Of a stretch of 64,000 bases of DNA, positions 1-10,898 are shown piece by piece. The notes under the pieces were generated by a model that made no database searches, was not told the DNA's origin, and worked only from the letters and a program-made list of their open reading frames with translations. The position numbers and the translations under genes were made by a program. Every line of letters starts with the position of its first letter. Position 1 is the first letter of the stretch. Origin of the DNA: Cenococcum geophilum 1.58 (lineage: Eukaryota > Ascomycota > Dothideomycetes > Gloniales > Gloniaceae); NCBI GenBank assembly GCA_001692895.1, contig KV748207.1:62001-126000 (forward strand), in the 5' to 3' direction.

Positions 1-924
1 GACTACGGGGTTGAAGGGTCCGATTTTGCCTTCCTCTAGCTGAAAGGCATTCAGAAGAGTCCCTAGAATGACGGCGATCTGGACTGCTTCCGGGTCGGCA
101 TGGCTGCGGACATCCTTAGGGATCCCATCCCAAACCTCCTGCCAGAATCCCCTCTCCGCGTCTTCAAACTCGGGCGGCATGTAGAACTTCTTCTCGGAAA
201 ACTCGCCAGCAAGCGTGTGGATGCGGCCAAAACCCATGCCAAAGGGAAGAGGGGTCGATAATTCCCAGTCAATAATGCCAGACACCTCGCAGTTATCGTC
301 GACCATAATGTTGACACCGTTTAGGTCAAAGTGAGCGACAAAAAGTGGCAGATTCTTGAGCTGGTCTAATTTACCGAGCAAATCACTCGCTACGGCGTGG
401 AATGGACGGATCTGAGGGTCCTCGGAGGCTAGGAGTAACTTAAGATGCGGGCGAAGGTTGCGGTCAACCACTAACGCACTGCTATCGCCGACATGGCCTT
501 TTGACAAAATGCGGCCCAAAGATCGGACGGTGGTGACCCTGGTTTGCGAGACTCTCCCTCTTGCGCCATCGAGCCATGTCTTCCCAGGAATACACTCCAT
601 CCAGTAAACCCATATGCCCTCGCGTTCCATATCTTCGTCCTCAATTACTTTGACGTCAGGGACTATTGCGCCAAGCGCTCTCCGGGCAACCTGGAAGGAC
701 TCCAGGTCAAGGGGTTCGGGTCGGAACTGGATGACGACGTCTTCGCCATTCTGCAGCGTTACGATCATCGTCCTACTGAAAAAGCCTTGGGGTCGAGGTC
801 CTCGAGCCTTCTTGGCGGGGATACCGGAGTGCAAGTGGGCCAGTTGCCGCGCCTTTGTAGCCTGCTTCGATGGCGTGTTCAAACACTTCGGCAGGTCGGC
901 ATCGGAGGTAATCTCGATGGTCAT
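1..924 (-). CDS. APH-family phosphotransferase (kinase-like), 3' end cut by window
   Basis: The minus strand reads open without a stop from an ATG at 922-924 to the window edge, giving 308 codons. Around residues 195-225 it has the aminoglycoside-phosphotransferase catalytic loop (HFDLNGVNIMV, the HxDxxxxN pattern), followed by GIIDWEL, which carries the metal-binding Asp. These are the hallmarks of the APH/choline-kinase fold, a very large family in filamentous fungi whose substrates are mostly unknown. The C-terminal part lies outside the window. No intron is needed. It is divergent from the NDUFAF7-like gene, and a 106 bp inverted-repeat element lies 267 bp upstream of the start. The family call is firm; the substrate cannot be inferred. 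Confidence 0.85.
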   Translation of the reverse strand, partial: MTIEITSDADLPKCLNTPSKQATKARQLAHLHSGIPAKKARGPRPQGFFSRTMIVTLQNGEDVVIQFRPEPLDLESFQVARRALGAIVPDVKVIEDEDMEREGIWVYWMECIPGKTWLDGARGRVSQTRVTTVRSLGRILSKGHVGDSSALVVDRNLRPHLKLLLASEDPQIRPFHAVASDLLGKLDQLKNLPLFVAHFDLNGVNIMVDDNCEVSGIIDWELSTPLPFGMGFGRIHTLAGEFSEKKFYMPPEFEDAERGFWQEVWDGIPKDVRSHADPEAVQIAVILGTLLNAFQLEEGKIGPFNPVV

Positions 925-1190
925 AGTGTGTTCTTCGACGTGGGACTCAATCTAAATAGTAAGACAGCTTATGGGTAAAGAAAGTGGAAGAGTGCGGTCG
1001 TGATAAAGGCAGCGGATTCGATTGTGGCGAGATTTGTTAAAAACGTAAAAACTCTTTATAATAATATAAGATATAATAATATTGTTATATCGAGAGTCTT
1101 TTTAGTCTATAAGTTACCTTTTTAGAATATGCGACGCGTATCATTTAGGGTGTATAATTATCGTGTAATATTATATCTTTATTTATAACT

Positions 1191-1296
1191 TAACGTGGTT
1201 AACGGGGTTTTGACCACCAAATTAGCATTTCGGCTAGTTTTGATTTTCCAATCGGTCATAACTAGGGGAGCGGTCAAAACCCCGTTAACCACGTTA
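1191..1296. mobile_element. Small MITE-like inverted-repeat element
   Basis: Two perfect 25 bp inverted arms (1191-1215 and 1272-1296) flank a 56 bp core. Taking the outermost TA on each side as target duplication, the terminal repeats begin ACGTGGTTAACGGGG. That fits a Tc1/mariner-type non-autonomous element. No coding capacity. It lies in AT-rich DNA between the divergent APH-like and NDUFAF7-like genes. Confidence 0.7.
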
Positions 1297-1417
1297 CATT
1301 TAATAAATTAAGAAAAGCGTGCACAAGGTTATGTCATGGAAGTCAGAGCTTCTACACCAACCGTCCCTCACAACTTTTTCCTTCGACGATGGAACTTCCG
1401 CGCTCTGATGCCTCGTT

Positions 1418-3118
1418 ATGAGAGCCGATTCTCGCAAGATAGCTGGCGCTATATCTCAGCTCTCGCATCGACCTTCTGTTGTGCGCCCGTCTGCCTGTGG
1501 TATAAGATGGTCGGCTTCTCACGCCCGGCAATGGTCAACACCATTGGCTAAAAGCCTGGCTGAGGCTGTAGCTGTGTGTACTTCTTGATTAACCTACCTG
1601 CCACAGTTACTAACCACAATTCAAGACAACAGGCCCTATTCCCGTCGCTGCGTACATGCGTCAATGCCTCACTTCTGCAAGCGGAGGATATTACACAAGA
1701 CGTCCAGACGGTCATGATCAATTTGGCCAAAAAGGAGACTTCATCACATCCCCCGAAATTTCCCAGGTATTCGGAGAGCTAATAGGAGTATGGGTTGTTG
1801 CAGAATGGATGTCTCAAGGTAAAAGGAGCTCCGGAGTTCATCTAATGGAGGTAGGGCCAGGGAGAGGAACACTGATGGATGATGTGTTACGAGTACGCCC
1901 CTATATCCAAAGTTCATTATGCATGCAATACTGATGCGTAAGGGTAGACTGTCCGAAATTTCAAAGATATGGCTGCAAGTATCGAGGCTATTTATATGAT
2001 TGAAGCCAGCCCTTCCCTCCGAGACGCGCAAAAAAAGCTACTCTGTGGAGACACGCCAATGGAAGAGATCGATATTGGTTTCCGCAGCTCCTGTAAATAC
2101 CTAAAACAGCTCAAGATAATATGGTGTGAGGATATTAGACTTGTGCCTAAAGGTAAATTCGCGCCATTTATGCGTCAATCCCATCCTAATTTTTCTAGAT
2201 AGCAGCAAGTCCCCTTTCATAATTGCTCATGAATTTTTCGATGCCCTCCCTATTCACATATTCCAGAATGTCCCACGGAAATCTACAGAAGCCTCAATCG
2301 CTACATCTACAACCGTCACTCCCCGGTCTAGAGTACTCAATCCGTGCCAATGGCGCGAACTCGTTATTTCTCCGACACCACCTTCCTCTATAGACTCCAT
2401 TCTCCCCATTCAGACTTCTTTGCATGCCGCAAACCGGTCTCCGGAATTCCAACTCACAGTCTCGAGTACAGAAACGCCGCATAGCATGTATCTCCCCAAA
2501 ATTTCCGCTCGCTACAAGGCCCTCGCTTCTACCCCGGGATCCATCATTGAGATCTCCCCTGAATCCCTCTCATACGCTTCTGAATTTGCCATACGAATTG
2601 GCGGAGCACCCGCCTCTGCTTCTGCTTCCAGCATCCCGTTATCGACTAAGCCTACCCCATCTGGTGCAGCCCTCATCCTAGACTATGGCCCAAGCGCCAC
2701 GATTCCCACCAACTCCCTCCGAGGTATCCAGGCTCACCGCATCGTCTCACCTTTCAGTTCGCCCGGTCAGGTCGATCTATCCGCAGACGTAGATTTTATG
2801 GCGTTGGCCGAAGCAGCTATAAATGCCTCACCGGCCGTTGAGGTCCACGGGCCTGTAGAGCAAGGAGTCTGGCTTAGCGCTATGGGAATCAAAGAGCGAG
2901 CTGAGATGCTATTGGAGAAGGCGAAGCTAGATATAGACGCTCAAGTGAATGGGGAAAGAGAGCAAAGGCTGAAACGTATAGAGAGTGGCTGGAAGAGACT
3001 AGTTGATCGGGGTCCGACGGGAATGGGAAGAATTTATAAGGCTATGGCTATCGTACCATGTTATGATAGTAAGAGAGGGAGGAGACCGGTTGGGTTTGGG
3101 GGAGACGTAACAATATGA
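1418..3118 (+). CDS. NDUFAF7/MidA-like SAM-dependent methyltransferase, complex I assembly
   Basis: Four exons: 1418-1573, 1626-1892, 1948-2152, 2199-3118; 515 residues. Introns are 46-55 nt and the first has a clear TTACTAAC branch site. Residues 1-45 are basic and Ser/Arg rich, like a mitochondrial presequence. STPLAKSLAEA, GGYYT, KGDFITSPEISQVFGE and the SAM-binding glycine loop EVGPGRG (127-133) follow the family in order, then IIAHEFFDALP and the C-terminal LDYGP region. Known relatives methylate an Arg of NDUFS2 during complex I assembly in the matrix. The start was chosen because it gives a continuous presequence in frame with the conserved body. The longer reading frame starting at 1336 is in another frame. 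Confident of the family; the role is by homology. Confidence 0.9.
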
Positions 3119-4033
3119 AGCTATATTTGTAGAGTTATTAGAGCAAGTATATACCAACACAGAAGTCTCTTGAGGTCCTACCCCCGATTCAAATGACAAA
3201 ATGCTTCAATTACACGACATGGCATGAGGCTTGGTGCGTTAAAGTTATGGTGGTGGCACCACAATCAAATGCCCAATACTTCTACCACCAATAGTATTAT
3301 TACTTAGAACTCCTAAGGCGGTAAGCGAGAATCTGGTGAATCCGTTCAGTAGTGCTTTAGTAGTACGGCAGTAGGAGCTATATAAGTCTAGAAAAGATAA
3401 TAATTTAATTAAGAAGTGCGTTCTACTCCCCTAGTGTATATGATAAGATTTATTTAGTTGATGTGGTTGATGCATACAAATCCAAGCTATCTTGGTAATA
3501 TGGCACGTGATTGATCGCTATATGGTATTTGGCAAAAACATTTACCGGTCATTACCAAATGCTCAAGGCATATTCTAGGTCTTGACTACAAATTAAAAAT
3601 GCTCGTCTATTCTGACTTTCAGGTGAAGCTATGACAGCTTTGAAATTTGATATGATTATAAAGCCGGGCCATAGATCTAGTAGGACGAATAATGCTCGTC
3701 ACTAAAGACTGACGAGGATAGGATTGTGAACGGTGGCGATGTCTTTGCTACGAAAATACCTAAAAATCTTCTCATTGGGTTATTCAGTCCGAACATCATA
3801 TCAAGTCTAGGGCTCGAAAATGTGGAGACCATGCCTTAGTCCATCATCAAAGAGAAGACAAGGACATTCAGAATATTTCGAGGAACAACTGTTCCGTACG
3901 CCATTCCCATCCATCCCGTGCTGTGAACTCAAACGCCCACTTCCCCATTACTCTGCCATGTCGTGCACGTACATATAACTGCCAAGAGAACGCCATGTCT
4001 ATACACTGAGAATACCCGCATTTATATCCAAGA
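3119..4033. other. Convergent intergenic region
   Basis: About 0.9 kb between the 3' ends of the methyltransferase and VPS9 genes. I see no coding pattern, tRNA or clear repeat; part is AT-rich (3280-3440). Confidence 0.6.
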
Positions 4034-6385
4034 TTAAGAGTTGATCGCTTGCTTCAGTGCTGCAGCTAGCCGCTGGTAGTCTCTTAACAATTCATCAACC
4101 TCGCCAACTCGAATATCCTTTGCGTCCTTCAATTCCAAGAAACGTTTGACCGGTGGAGTTGTCTTCCGAAGCGTATCAAGTGCTGCGATGGCTCTTGTCT
4201 CTTTCGCAAGATTTGCGGATGAAGTAGTAGCTTCAGTGTCAGAACCTAGGGCTTTGGTTTTGTCTGTGACTGTAGGAATAGTGGAGGGAGTGTTGGTTGA
4301 AGAAGTGCGGCCAAATCGTGGAATCATGCCAATGTTCGCAAAACGGTTGAGAGGGTTCAGCGTATTACCTAGATTTCGCATGGATTCCACTGCAGCGTTG
4401 CCTGCCGGGACAGGCGGCGCAGTTGATGGGGTAGGCTCGCTTTTCATCGCACTGGGTCCTTTACCCTCGGTGAAGGCGACACGCTTTCCGCTGTTACTTT
4501 CGCCACTCTTCGTGCTGTCGACGCTCCGGTCACGGATAGGGCTCCGGCCACCGACAAGATCCGTCATCTTAGAGTTATGACCTTGCCTAGAACTTGACTC
4601 GTCTAGAAGTTCGTCGGTTTGCTCGGCGATAGAGCTAGCGACGCTCACGCTGCCGTTTTCATCATCGGCGGGCGGCGGTGTACCGACAAGTTTGCGAGCG
4701 TCTTCAAGCGTCTTGGGCAAGACGGGTTCTGGATGACCGTCGCCACCAGGATGCTGTTCTTTCAGTCGTCCAAAAAGAAAACGAAAACTGTGCTCTAGTG
4801 TGCTGTTGATGCTATCAAGGGCCTGATCAGCGCTATCTAGAATGCTTTCACGAACCGCATCGCTAGCTGCTTCAATTCGGTTCGTCTGAGATTGAATTAA
4901 ATTGCTAAGACGGCGCTGGGAACGTGTTGTTGGTGATGCTGGTGGCTTGGGATTTCCTCCTGGACTCGCATCTTTAGATGTAGTGGAAATAGGAGGGATA
5001 ATGGGCGCTATCGAGTTGGGAGTTGGAGAGAGGCCTAATTTATTGGGTGTTATATCACTCTTCGGCGTTGCGGGTCGACTGGTGGATTTTTCTGGCCCCC
5101 TTGGGAATTCATCTGCTCTGAGGGAGGAAAGATCGACAGTTTCTAGGAAGGATATAGCTGCCTCAAGATTGACTAGGCAGTAAGCGGCCTCCCCGTCCAC
5201 CCTGCTAGAGCCACGAAATCTTTGGATAAAATTTAGGTTGCTGATAACATTTATAGTCTCAGGAGGTGAAGTTATAAGGGTGTAGATAAGAGTGGGTAGT
5301 ATCTCATCGGCAGATGAGGAAGCGGGGAAGATCTTAGAAAGTGTTTCGACGACACTCTTGTGAGTAGCCGTGAGGTGTTGAAGTTTACCAAGTGGGTACT
5401 TTTCGTGGTCCATTTTTTCAAGATTGCTTCTAGCTTCAGATAACCACTCGCGAATCTCACCCTCTTTGTCTACCGTTGTTTGGCGGATGCTCTCGGAAAT
5501 CTCATCGGTACTGACAAGAAGTTCTTTAAGCCCAATACCGACTAGAGACAAAGCGGCTGTTCGAGATCGTAATTTCTGGTCTCGCTCTTCATCATCCGTA
5601 CTTCGGTGCCTCCAGATCCTCTCGTATACTTTTTCGCATACGGCTCGTTCTACAGCCTCTTCTAGAGCAATACGCTTCAGCTCCAGTAACCGACGTGCCT
5701 TTTTCCGATCAAATATCTCAGAGGCGGTGAGCATCTGCTGCTCACTTCCTAAGATGTCGCTACCTTTACGGGAAGTAGAGGATCCAGGTTTACTTATAGG
5801 TTTTGATGTTGTGGTACCTTTAGACGATGGCGGAGGCGTGGCATTCTCTCGGGATATTCGGGAAGATAATGTCGCAATGTGGGTTGAAATATGCGAGGCC
5901 GCACGGGTGTAGAAGTCTTGGAAGAGTTCGGAGAGTGCATCAATAGATAAAGGAGTGGGGTGAACTTTGGCTGACAAAGATTCAAGGAACCTGGATGATA
6001 GTTAGATAATAACGAGGAAATCAAGCGGGACTTTGCAAGCTCACCTTTCTGTGAGACTCCTTATTTCAATTGGGAGCTCCTCAAAGGTGTCTGGTAGTTT
6101 GATACTAGGTGCATCGGCCTCATCGAGGGCTCCATCAACGGACTCCTCATCATCCTCGGTGGTGAATATATCTCCTTTCTGCTCTTTCTCATCGCTTTCT
6201 AGCGATGAGGAGGCATTTTGGGGATAGAGTATTTCTGGGATAGAAGGGCCCTGTATTGTGCTTGCTCGACTTCGAGAGAGGGGACTCTGGCTGGCCGGTT
6301 CCAGACGGCTGAATGATTTCGAGGCATGGAGGGCTTTGGGTCGCCGAGCATCATCCCCTTTCCTAGGTGTACGACTGCTTTGCAT
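4034..6385 (-). CDS. VPS9-domain Rab5 guanine-nucleotide exchange factor
   Basis: Two exons on the minus strand: 6045-6385 and 4034-5990, joined across a 54 nt intron, in frame through ...RSLTER-FLESLSAKV; 765 residues. The VPS9 domain is at about residues 200-400. Its signature includes SADEILPTLIYTLI (catalytic-type Asp near 342), FIQRF and GEAAYCLVNLEAAISF (conserved Tyr near 384). Such proteins activate Rab5/Vps21 on endosomes. The N-terminal 110 residues and most of 420-700 are Ser/Pro rich and probably disordered. The last 60 residues (ELKDAKDIRVGEVDELLRDY) look helical. I see no CUE domain like that at the end of yeast Vps9. It shares a 279 bp divergent promoter with ATG15. Confident of the domain; whether it is the main Vps9 orthologue is uncertain. 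Confidence 0.9.
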
Positions 6386-6664
6386 TGTGGATGAATTTCT
6401 TGGTCATGATATTGTCGTGACTGTGGACATAATTTCGATATGGAGCGCGCCTAGTAATACGGCCACTCTGGATGGATGCAGCCCTGGAGCAATTCAGCCT
6501 TGTTGGGTCTGTGCTTCCTGTGAACGTCACAGGTCCCTGAGCTGCGAAGTCACACTTGGCGTCTTTTGAATGCATGACCACTCCACCTCAATTCACACCA
6601 ACGCATCAACTTATCCTACGACTCATGTCCCCCTCCTTGCTATGACTTCTGTTCATTCCAAATC
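6386..6664. promoter_or_regulatory. Bidirectional promoter between VPS9-type gene and ATG15
   Basis: A 279 bp gap separates the two divergent starts, so both promoters must lie here or overlap the 5' UTRs. No TATA box or strong repeated motif is evident. Confidence 0.5.
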
Positions 6665-8783
6665 ATGGTCGCTAACATGCCTCCTCGACCTTTCTGCAAC
6701 TCCGCTGGCAAGGTGACTGCTACTCTTTTGTTTTCCTTCCTAGTGGTCTCCTCAACCATTCCACCCACAACCGCGGCCGTAGATGTCCAATATGCGCCTG
6801 AGCTTCCCATTCTCCCCCCTAGCCCACCCCCCGGGAGCAGTGATATTCCAACAGCTGGGGACAAGACGAAAGAGCTCGATTTTGTGAGTACGCCGGCACC
6901 TCGCATCCTCAACTGACGCCTGACGATCGGATGTCTGGTAGAAACTGAGACAAATTTTCCACCACGGGACCTATCGGCATCCGCATCTACATAGAAAGCT
7001 TGACGTACCTTCTGAAGCCCCATTATGGATGACGGAAGAGGATTCTCAGGATCGGGAACCGGTTCCACTCCTCCGCGTTCGATCGGAACCTCTAAGCATC
7101 GAACGACTGGTAGACCGCAGCGCATCGAATATCAATTCCATCCTAGATTTTGGACGTATGACCGGCAGGGCAATGTCTCTACCTGCATCTGATTGGACTA
7201 TCGATGAGATTTCGGGTCCGAATGTTTCCGATAAAGAGACTGTATTAAGCTTTGCGCGTATGGCAGCAAACGCGTATGTTCTCGAGCCCAATACTGGAGA
7301 ATGGGAAGACGTATGATCGTTTGTGATTGTATGCTGTTTACTCGCGCTAATTAGATATACAGGTTGGTAGTGGGTTTAACTACACCGAAGACTTTGGCTG
7401 GGAGAGTGATGGTTTACGTGGACACATATTTGCGGACACAACTAATTCCACAATCGTTATTGGGCTTAAAGGGACTTGTGAGAAGGTCTTCTATCCTCCG
7501 TCAAGAATCAAATAGACTAAAATGAGCTAGCTCCAGCTGTGTTCGACGGTTCTGAGACCACGACGAACGATAAAATCAATGACAACTTGTTTTTCAGTTG
7601 TTGCTGTGGTCAGGGTGGGCAATATTTATGGAAGCAAGTTTGCGAGTGTCAAACAAGCGCATATACTTGCAACTCGACCTGTCTAGTTCAAGCATTGAGG
7701 GACAAAAACCGATATTATTACGCCGCTCAGGATCTATACCATAACGTCACGGCATTATACCCAGATGCGGATGTCTGGGTAGCAGGCCATTCACTTGGCG
7801 GTGCAGTCAGCAGCTTCCTAGGCCTGACATACGGCCTTCCTGTTGTTACCTTCGAAGCTGTTCCAGAGGCCATGCCGGCTGCTCGGCTTGGACTCCCAGT
7901 GCCCCCAGGACACCAAATCGGCGCTCTCCAGCAAAGAAAAATGACCGGCGGCTTTCACTTCGGACACACTGCAGACCCAGTTTTTATGGGTGAATGTAAC
8001 AAAGCCAGTTCCTCCTGCACTTTTGGTGGATATGCCATGCAAAGTGTCTGTCACACTGGTTTTAAGTGTGTCTATAATACCGTTGACGACTTCGGCTGGC
8101 GCGTAGGGATTGGAACTCATAAGATCCATAATGTTATCAAAGACGTCATCGAAAAATATGATCAACCGGCTCAATGTGAGCAGTATATCAACTGCACTGA
8201 CTGCTATCCTTGGGAATTTTTCGAAAGCAATGGCACGGATTCGTCGACAACTACAACCATCATGACTTCGACTTCGACTTCGACTTCAACACGCACACGG
8301 ACAGAGACCTGCAAGACTCCAGGATGGTGGGGTTGTTTAGATGAGACCACAACAAGTGGATCTACGATGACGACGACGACATCCTCTACTTCTACATCAA
8401 CGTGCAAAACAGTATGGCACATTCGATTTCTTTTCGCGTAAAACATGCTAACGAGTTAAAAGCCCGGCTGGTTCGGCTGCAAGGACCCAACCACCACCAC
8501 GACGTTAACTTCAATATCTACAGGTGGGAAAGCTGCGCCTGCTCCGACAATATCTACACCATCTTCGACTTTAACTTCAACTTGTGCTCAGCCCGGTTGG
8601 TTTGGAAGATGCAAAGACCCAGCATCAACGTCTTTAGGGACGTCCTCGTCGACACACCGGTCTTCCACCGCGAGCTCAACAACTTGCACGTCAAAGGAGT
8701 GGTTCGGACTTATCTGCGTCGATCCCTCACCAGATATAAAGTCTTCACTCTTACCAACTCCACGCATGAAGATGGAGATGTGA
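6665..8783 (+). CDS. ATG15: Autophagy-related lipase ATG15
   Basis: Five exons: 6665-6883, 6942-7310, 7363-7477, 7531-8411, 8463-8783; 634 residues. Introns are 51-58 nt and the last has an ATGCTAAC branch site. An N-terminal hydrophobic segment (about residues 17-32, [13 protein letters not shown]) is the signal anchor. Then come [31 protein letters not shown] and the class-3 lipase motif AGHSLGG with nucleophile Ser about 322. Atg15 is a phospholipase carried to the vacuole lumen by the multivesicular-body pathway, where it breaks down autophagic bodies. The C-terminus is a Thr/Ser-rich tail carrying three repeated cysteine modules of the type [10 protein letters not shown] / [11 protein letters not shown] / [12 protein letters not shown] plus a fourth ([10 protein letters not shown]). 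The start at 6665 could instead be 6674. Confidence 0.93.
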
Positions 8784-9137
8784 CCTTGAACAAGCATAGA
8801 AAGGGGCGGGCACAGCAATGTGCTAGTAACGAAGCATATCTTTAACGGCGAATTTGTATGTCATGGTAACAGGCGTTTTGGTTTGCTCAAAGGAGTTTAT
8901 ACGCAATATCATGGGACTGAGGATGACTTGGAAGCACGATGGGAGACCTGGGGTTTACTAAACGTTGTGAATATGAGTAACAGCCCTATTTTAACCGGAA
9001 GTGTCGTATATAAATAGCTGATGTGTGAGGTTGCATTTAAGGACGATCTATTAGGCTAGGATTATTTAGTGATGTGCAAATCCTCGCATGCAGATTCTTT
9101 CTCCTCTTACGGTGTCTAGTCATTCTTCAGTACAAAA
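8784..9137. other. Convergent intergenic region
   Basis: About 350 bp between the 3' ends of ATG15 and the cyclase gene. One 65-codon reading frame (8820-9017) has no recognisable content. Nothing else is seen. Confidence 0.5.
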
Positions 9138-10696
9138 TTAGAATATTGCAAGGATATTAGGCGGACTAGCAACACCACCCGGAACCTGATCAAGATCAAT
9201 TCAATTAGCGAAACTGCTTAAACAGAAAGGCAAGCGGCTACATATTCTATATATGGTACTCACATTGCACACTTCACTCGTAACAAAAAATGAATATCGA
9301 CCCAGCTTCTTGCACTGTCCAGCCAACGCTTCTAAATCAAAGAGCTCGCCAATCGGGCAGCCCCACCCTGCGAGAAGAACCTCGTGCAGAAGGTATGGTT
9401 GCTGAGATGCTATGGGTCAGAAAGCCAGGTATTAGCATAAAAATTGCCAAATGAGTCGGATGTACAGGATAGCCAAAGGTTTTAAACGAGAGGAAGGCCC
9501 TACGCCAGCATTCAAACGATGGTTGATCGCCTGCCACGGCAGAGAAATTGTTCCAAATCCATTCGAGCACTTCTTCGCTTTGCTCAACACCAGATAAGGT
9601 AGGCGGAAGGACTTTAGAGAGGGGTTCGAGCTCCGCTCGTTGGAGGGTAGAGTAGGCAGCCATGTAGCCTAGTATACGTCAGATGAGATGTCTAGGAGAT
9701 CTCGTGGTACAGGGCCATGGCTTTCATGGATGCTCAAATGAAACATTTTTCTGACCAGAACGAATGATAAGAATGTCTCCGAACTTAAACTCAGCCCTCT
9801 GAGATTCTGCCACTGCTTTGAGATGGGTTAATGGTATAGAATCAGTCTTGAAAGGCTCATAAGATATTTCATTAGCAAGGCGCCAGCTATGATAGTCAAG
9901 CAAGACACCTCGGCCTACGATGCCCCTCTCGGACCAGACTGTGACTATTAGAAGGTTGGAGGACTAGAAGTAAAATAGCAGGTATACCGTGAATTCCGTT
10001 TACATTGGAGCAGGTTTTGCCGTGAATGTCGTCCATAGTTACACCATTGTAAAACTTCGCTTCCTTCTGGTAGCTTTGCATGTGCATTAGCTGGGTATTC
10101 ACTGTTGCGGAGAGAAAAGGACAATTCAGATACCCAAAATGACGGAGGCCATCCCCTAGCAGTCATTAGAAAATAATGGAGGCTTAAGCGGGACGGATCA
10201 CGGACATTGACTGCTACTCTGCGTGTTGAACGTCCAGGTATCGTCATTTACGGTTCTGGGAGGCTTCGCGTAAACGTTTTTGTGGAATTCTTGGCGGCCA
10301 AAGAAGGGAATGTCACCCTGTGCGTCCATAGGCCAGTTGAGAGAGATTCTTTTGGAGACATTAAAATCTCATACTTGAAATGGAGGGCTAATAAAGAGTT
10401 TGAGAGCGTAAGAAGCACGCCATAAAACTCTTTTTGTCGGCTGTATAGAAAAGCTACCAGGAATGGAAACCTTGAGATCATTTAATACCTTGTGCCGGTC
10501 TTGATTTCTTTGGCCGCTTCTAGCACGACTTCATCCGTGAGACGGTTCAAGAAGCCCAATTGGTCGTATTTACCATATCTAAGTGCATCAGCATACAGAG
10601 TAGCCACAGCCAGCAAGCAGCTTACAGTCCCCATGCTGAACGAAAGGGATCTCCCTCGTTCAGCGGCAGGTCAGAGTATTTTGGAAGATCAAACAT
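9138..10696 (-). CDS. Cyclase-family protein (kynurenine formamidase-like fold)
   Basis: Nine exons on the minus strand: 10626-10696, 10489-10578, 10206-10348, 10134-10155, 9988-10073, 9756-9938, 9504-9668, 9264-9409, 9138-9185. Total 317 residues. Every junction keeps the frame and restores family motifs: SAWGLYGKYDQLGFLNRLT, the SQWDGLRHFGYQ substrate-site region, FYNGVTMDDIHG, RGVLLDY, GDILIIRSG, SAVAGDQPSFECWPSQQPYLLHE and the terminal VPGGVASPPNILAIF. This matches Pfam cyclase (PF04199) proteins common in filamentous fungi. Relatives include bacterial formamidases, but fungal substrates are generally not established. One intron uses a GTCCGT donor and one exon is only 22 nt. The divergent HER2 start is 202 bp away. 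Its family is secure; the function is not. Confidence 0.88.
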
Positions 10697-10898
10697 TCTG
10701 AAAAGAATATTTCTCAATAGTCGTACCTAGTAGATAAAGTGTGCAAGGAGTCATGGTGGCGGAGAGGTTTATATAACGATTCGAACAGAGACGAAGTGAG
10801 GGGTCGGGGTATGGTTACTTCATAAGAGGGTCTCGGCGACGGTAGATTTCCGCGCGAAGCTCTCCTCTCAATAATTCAATGAGCTCTCTTCGAGCCCT
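10697..10898. promoter_or_regulatory. Divergent promoter, cyclase gene and HER2
   Basis: A 202 bp gap separates the two divergent starts. A short upstream ATG frame (from 10879) overlaps the HER2 start in another frame and could lower its translation. Confidence 0.4.

Noticed and set aside
544..978. Plus-strand open frame of 144 codons
   Set aside because: It is antisense to the APH-family gene, whose minus-strand frame carries the conserved catalytic motifs.
5424..5912. 162-codon plus-strand frame
   Set aside because: Antisense shadow of the VPS9 gene's coiled, Ser/Arg-rich coding region, with no domain of its own.
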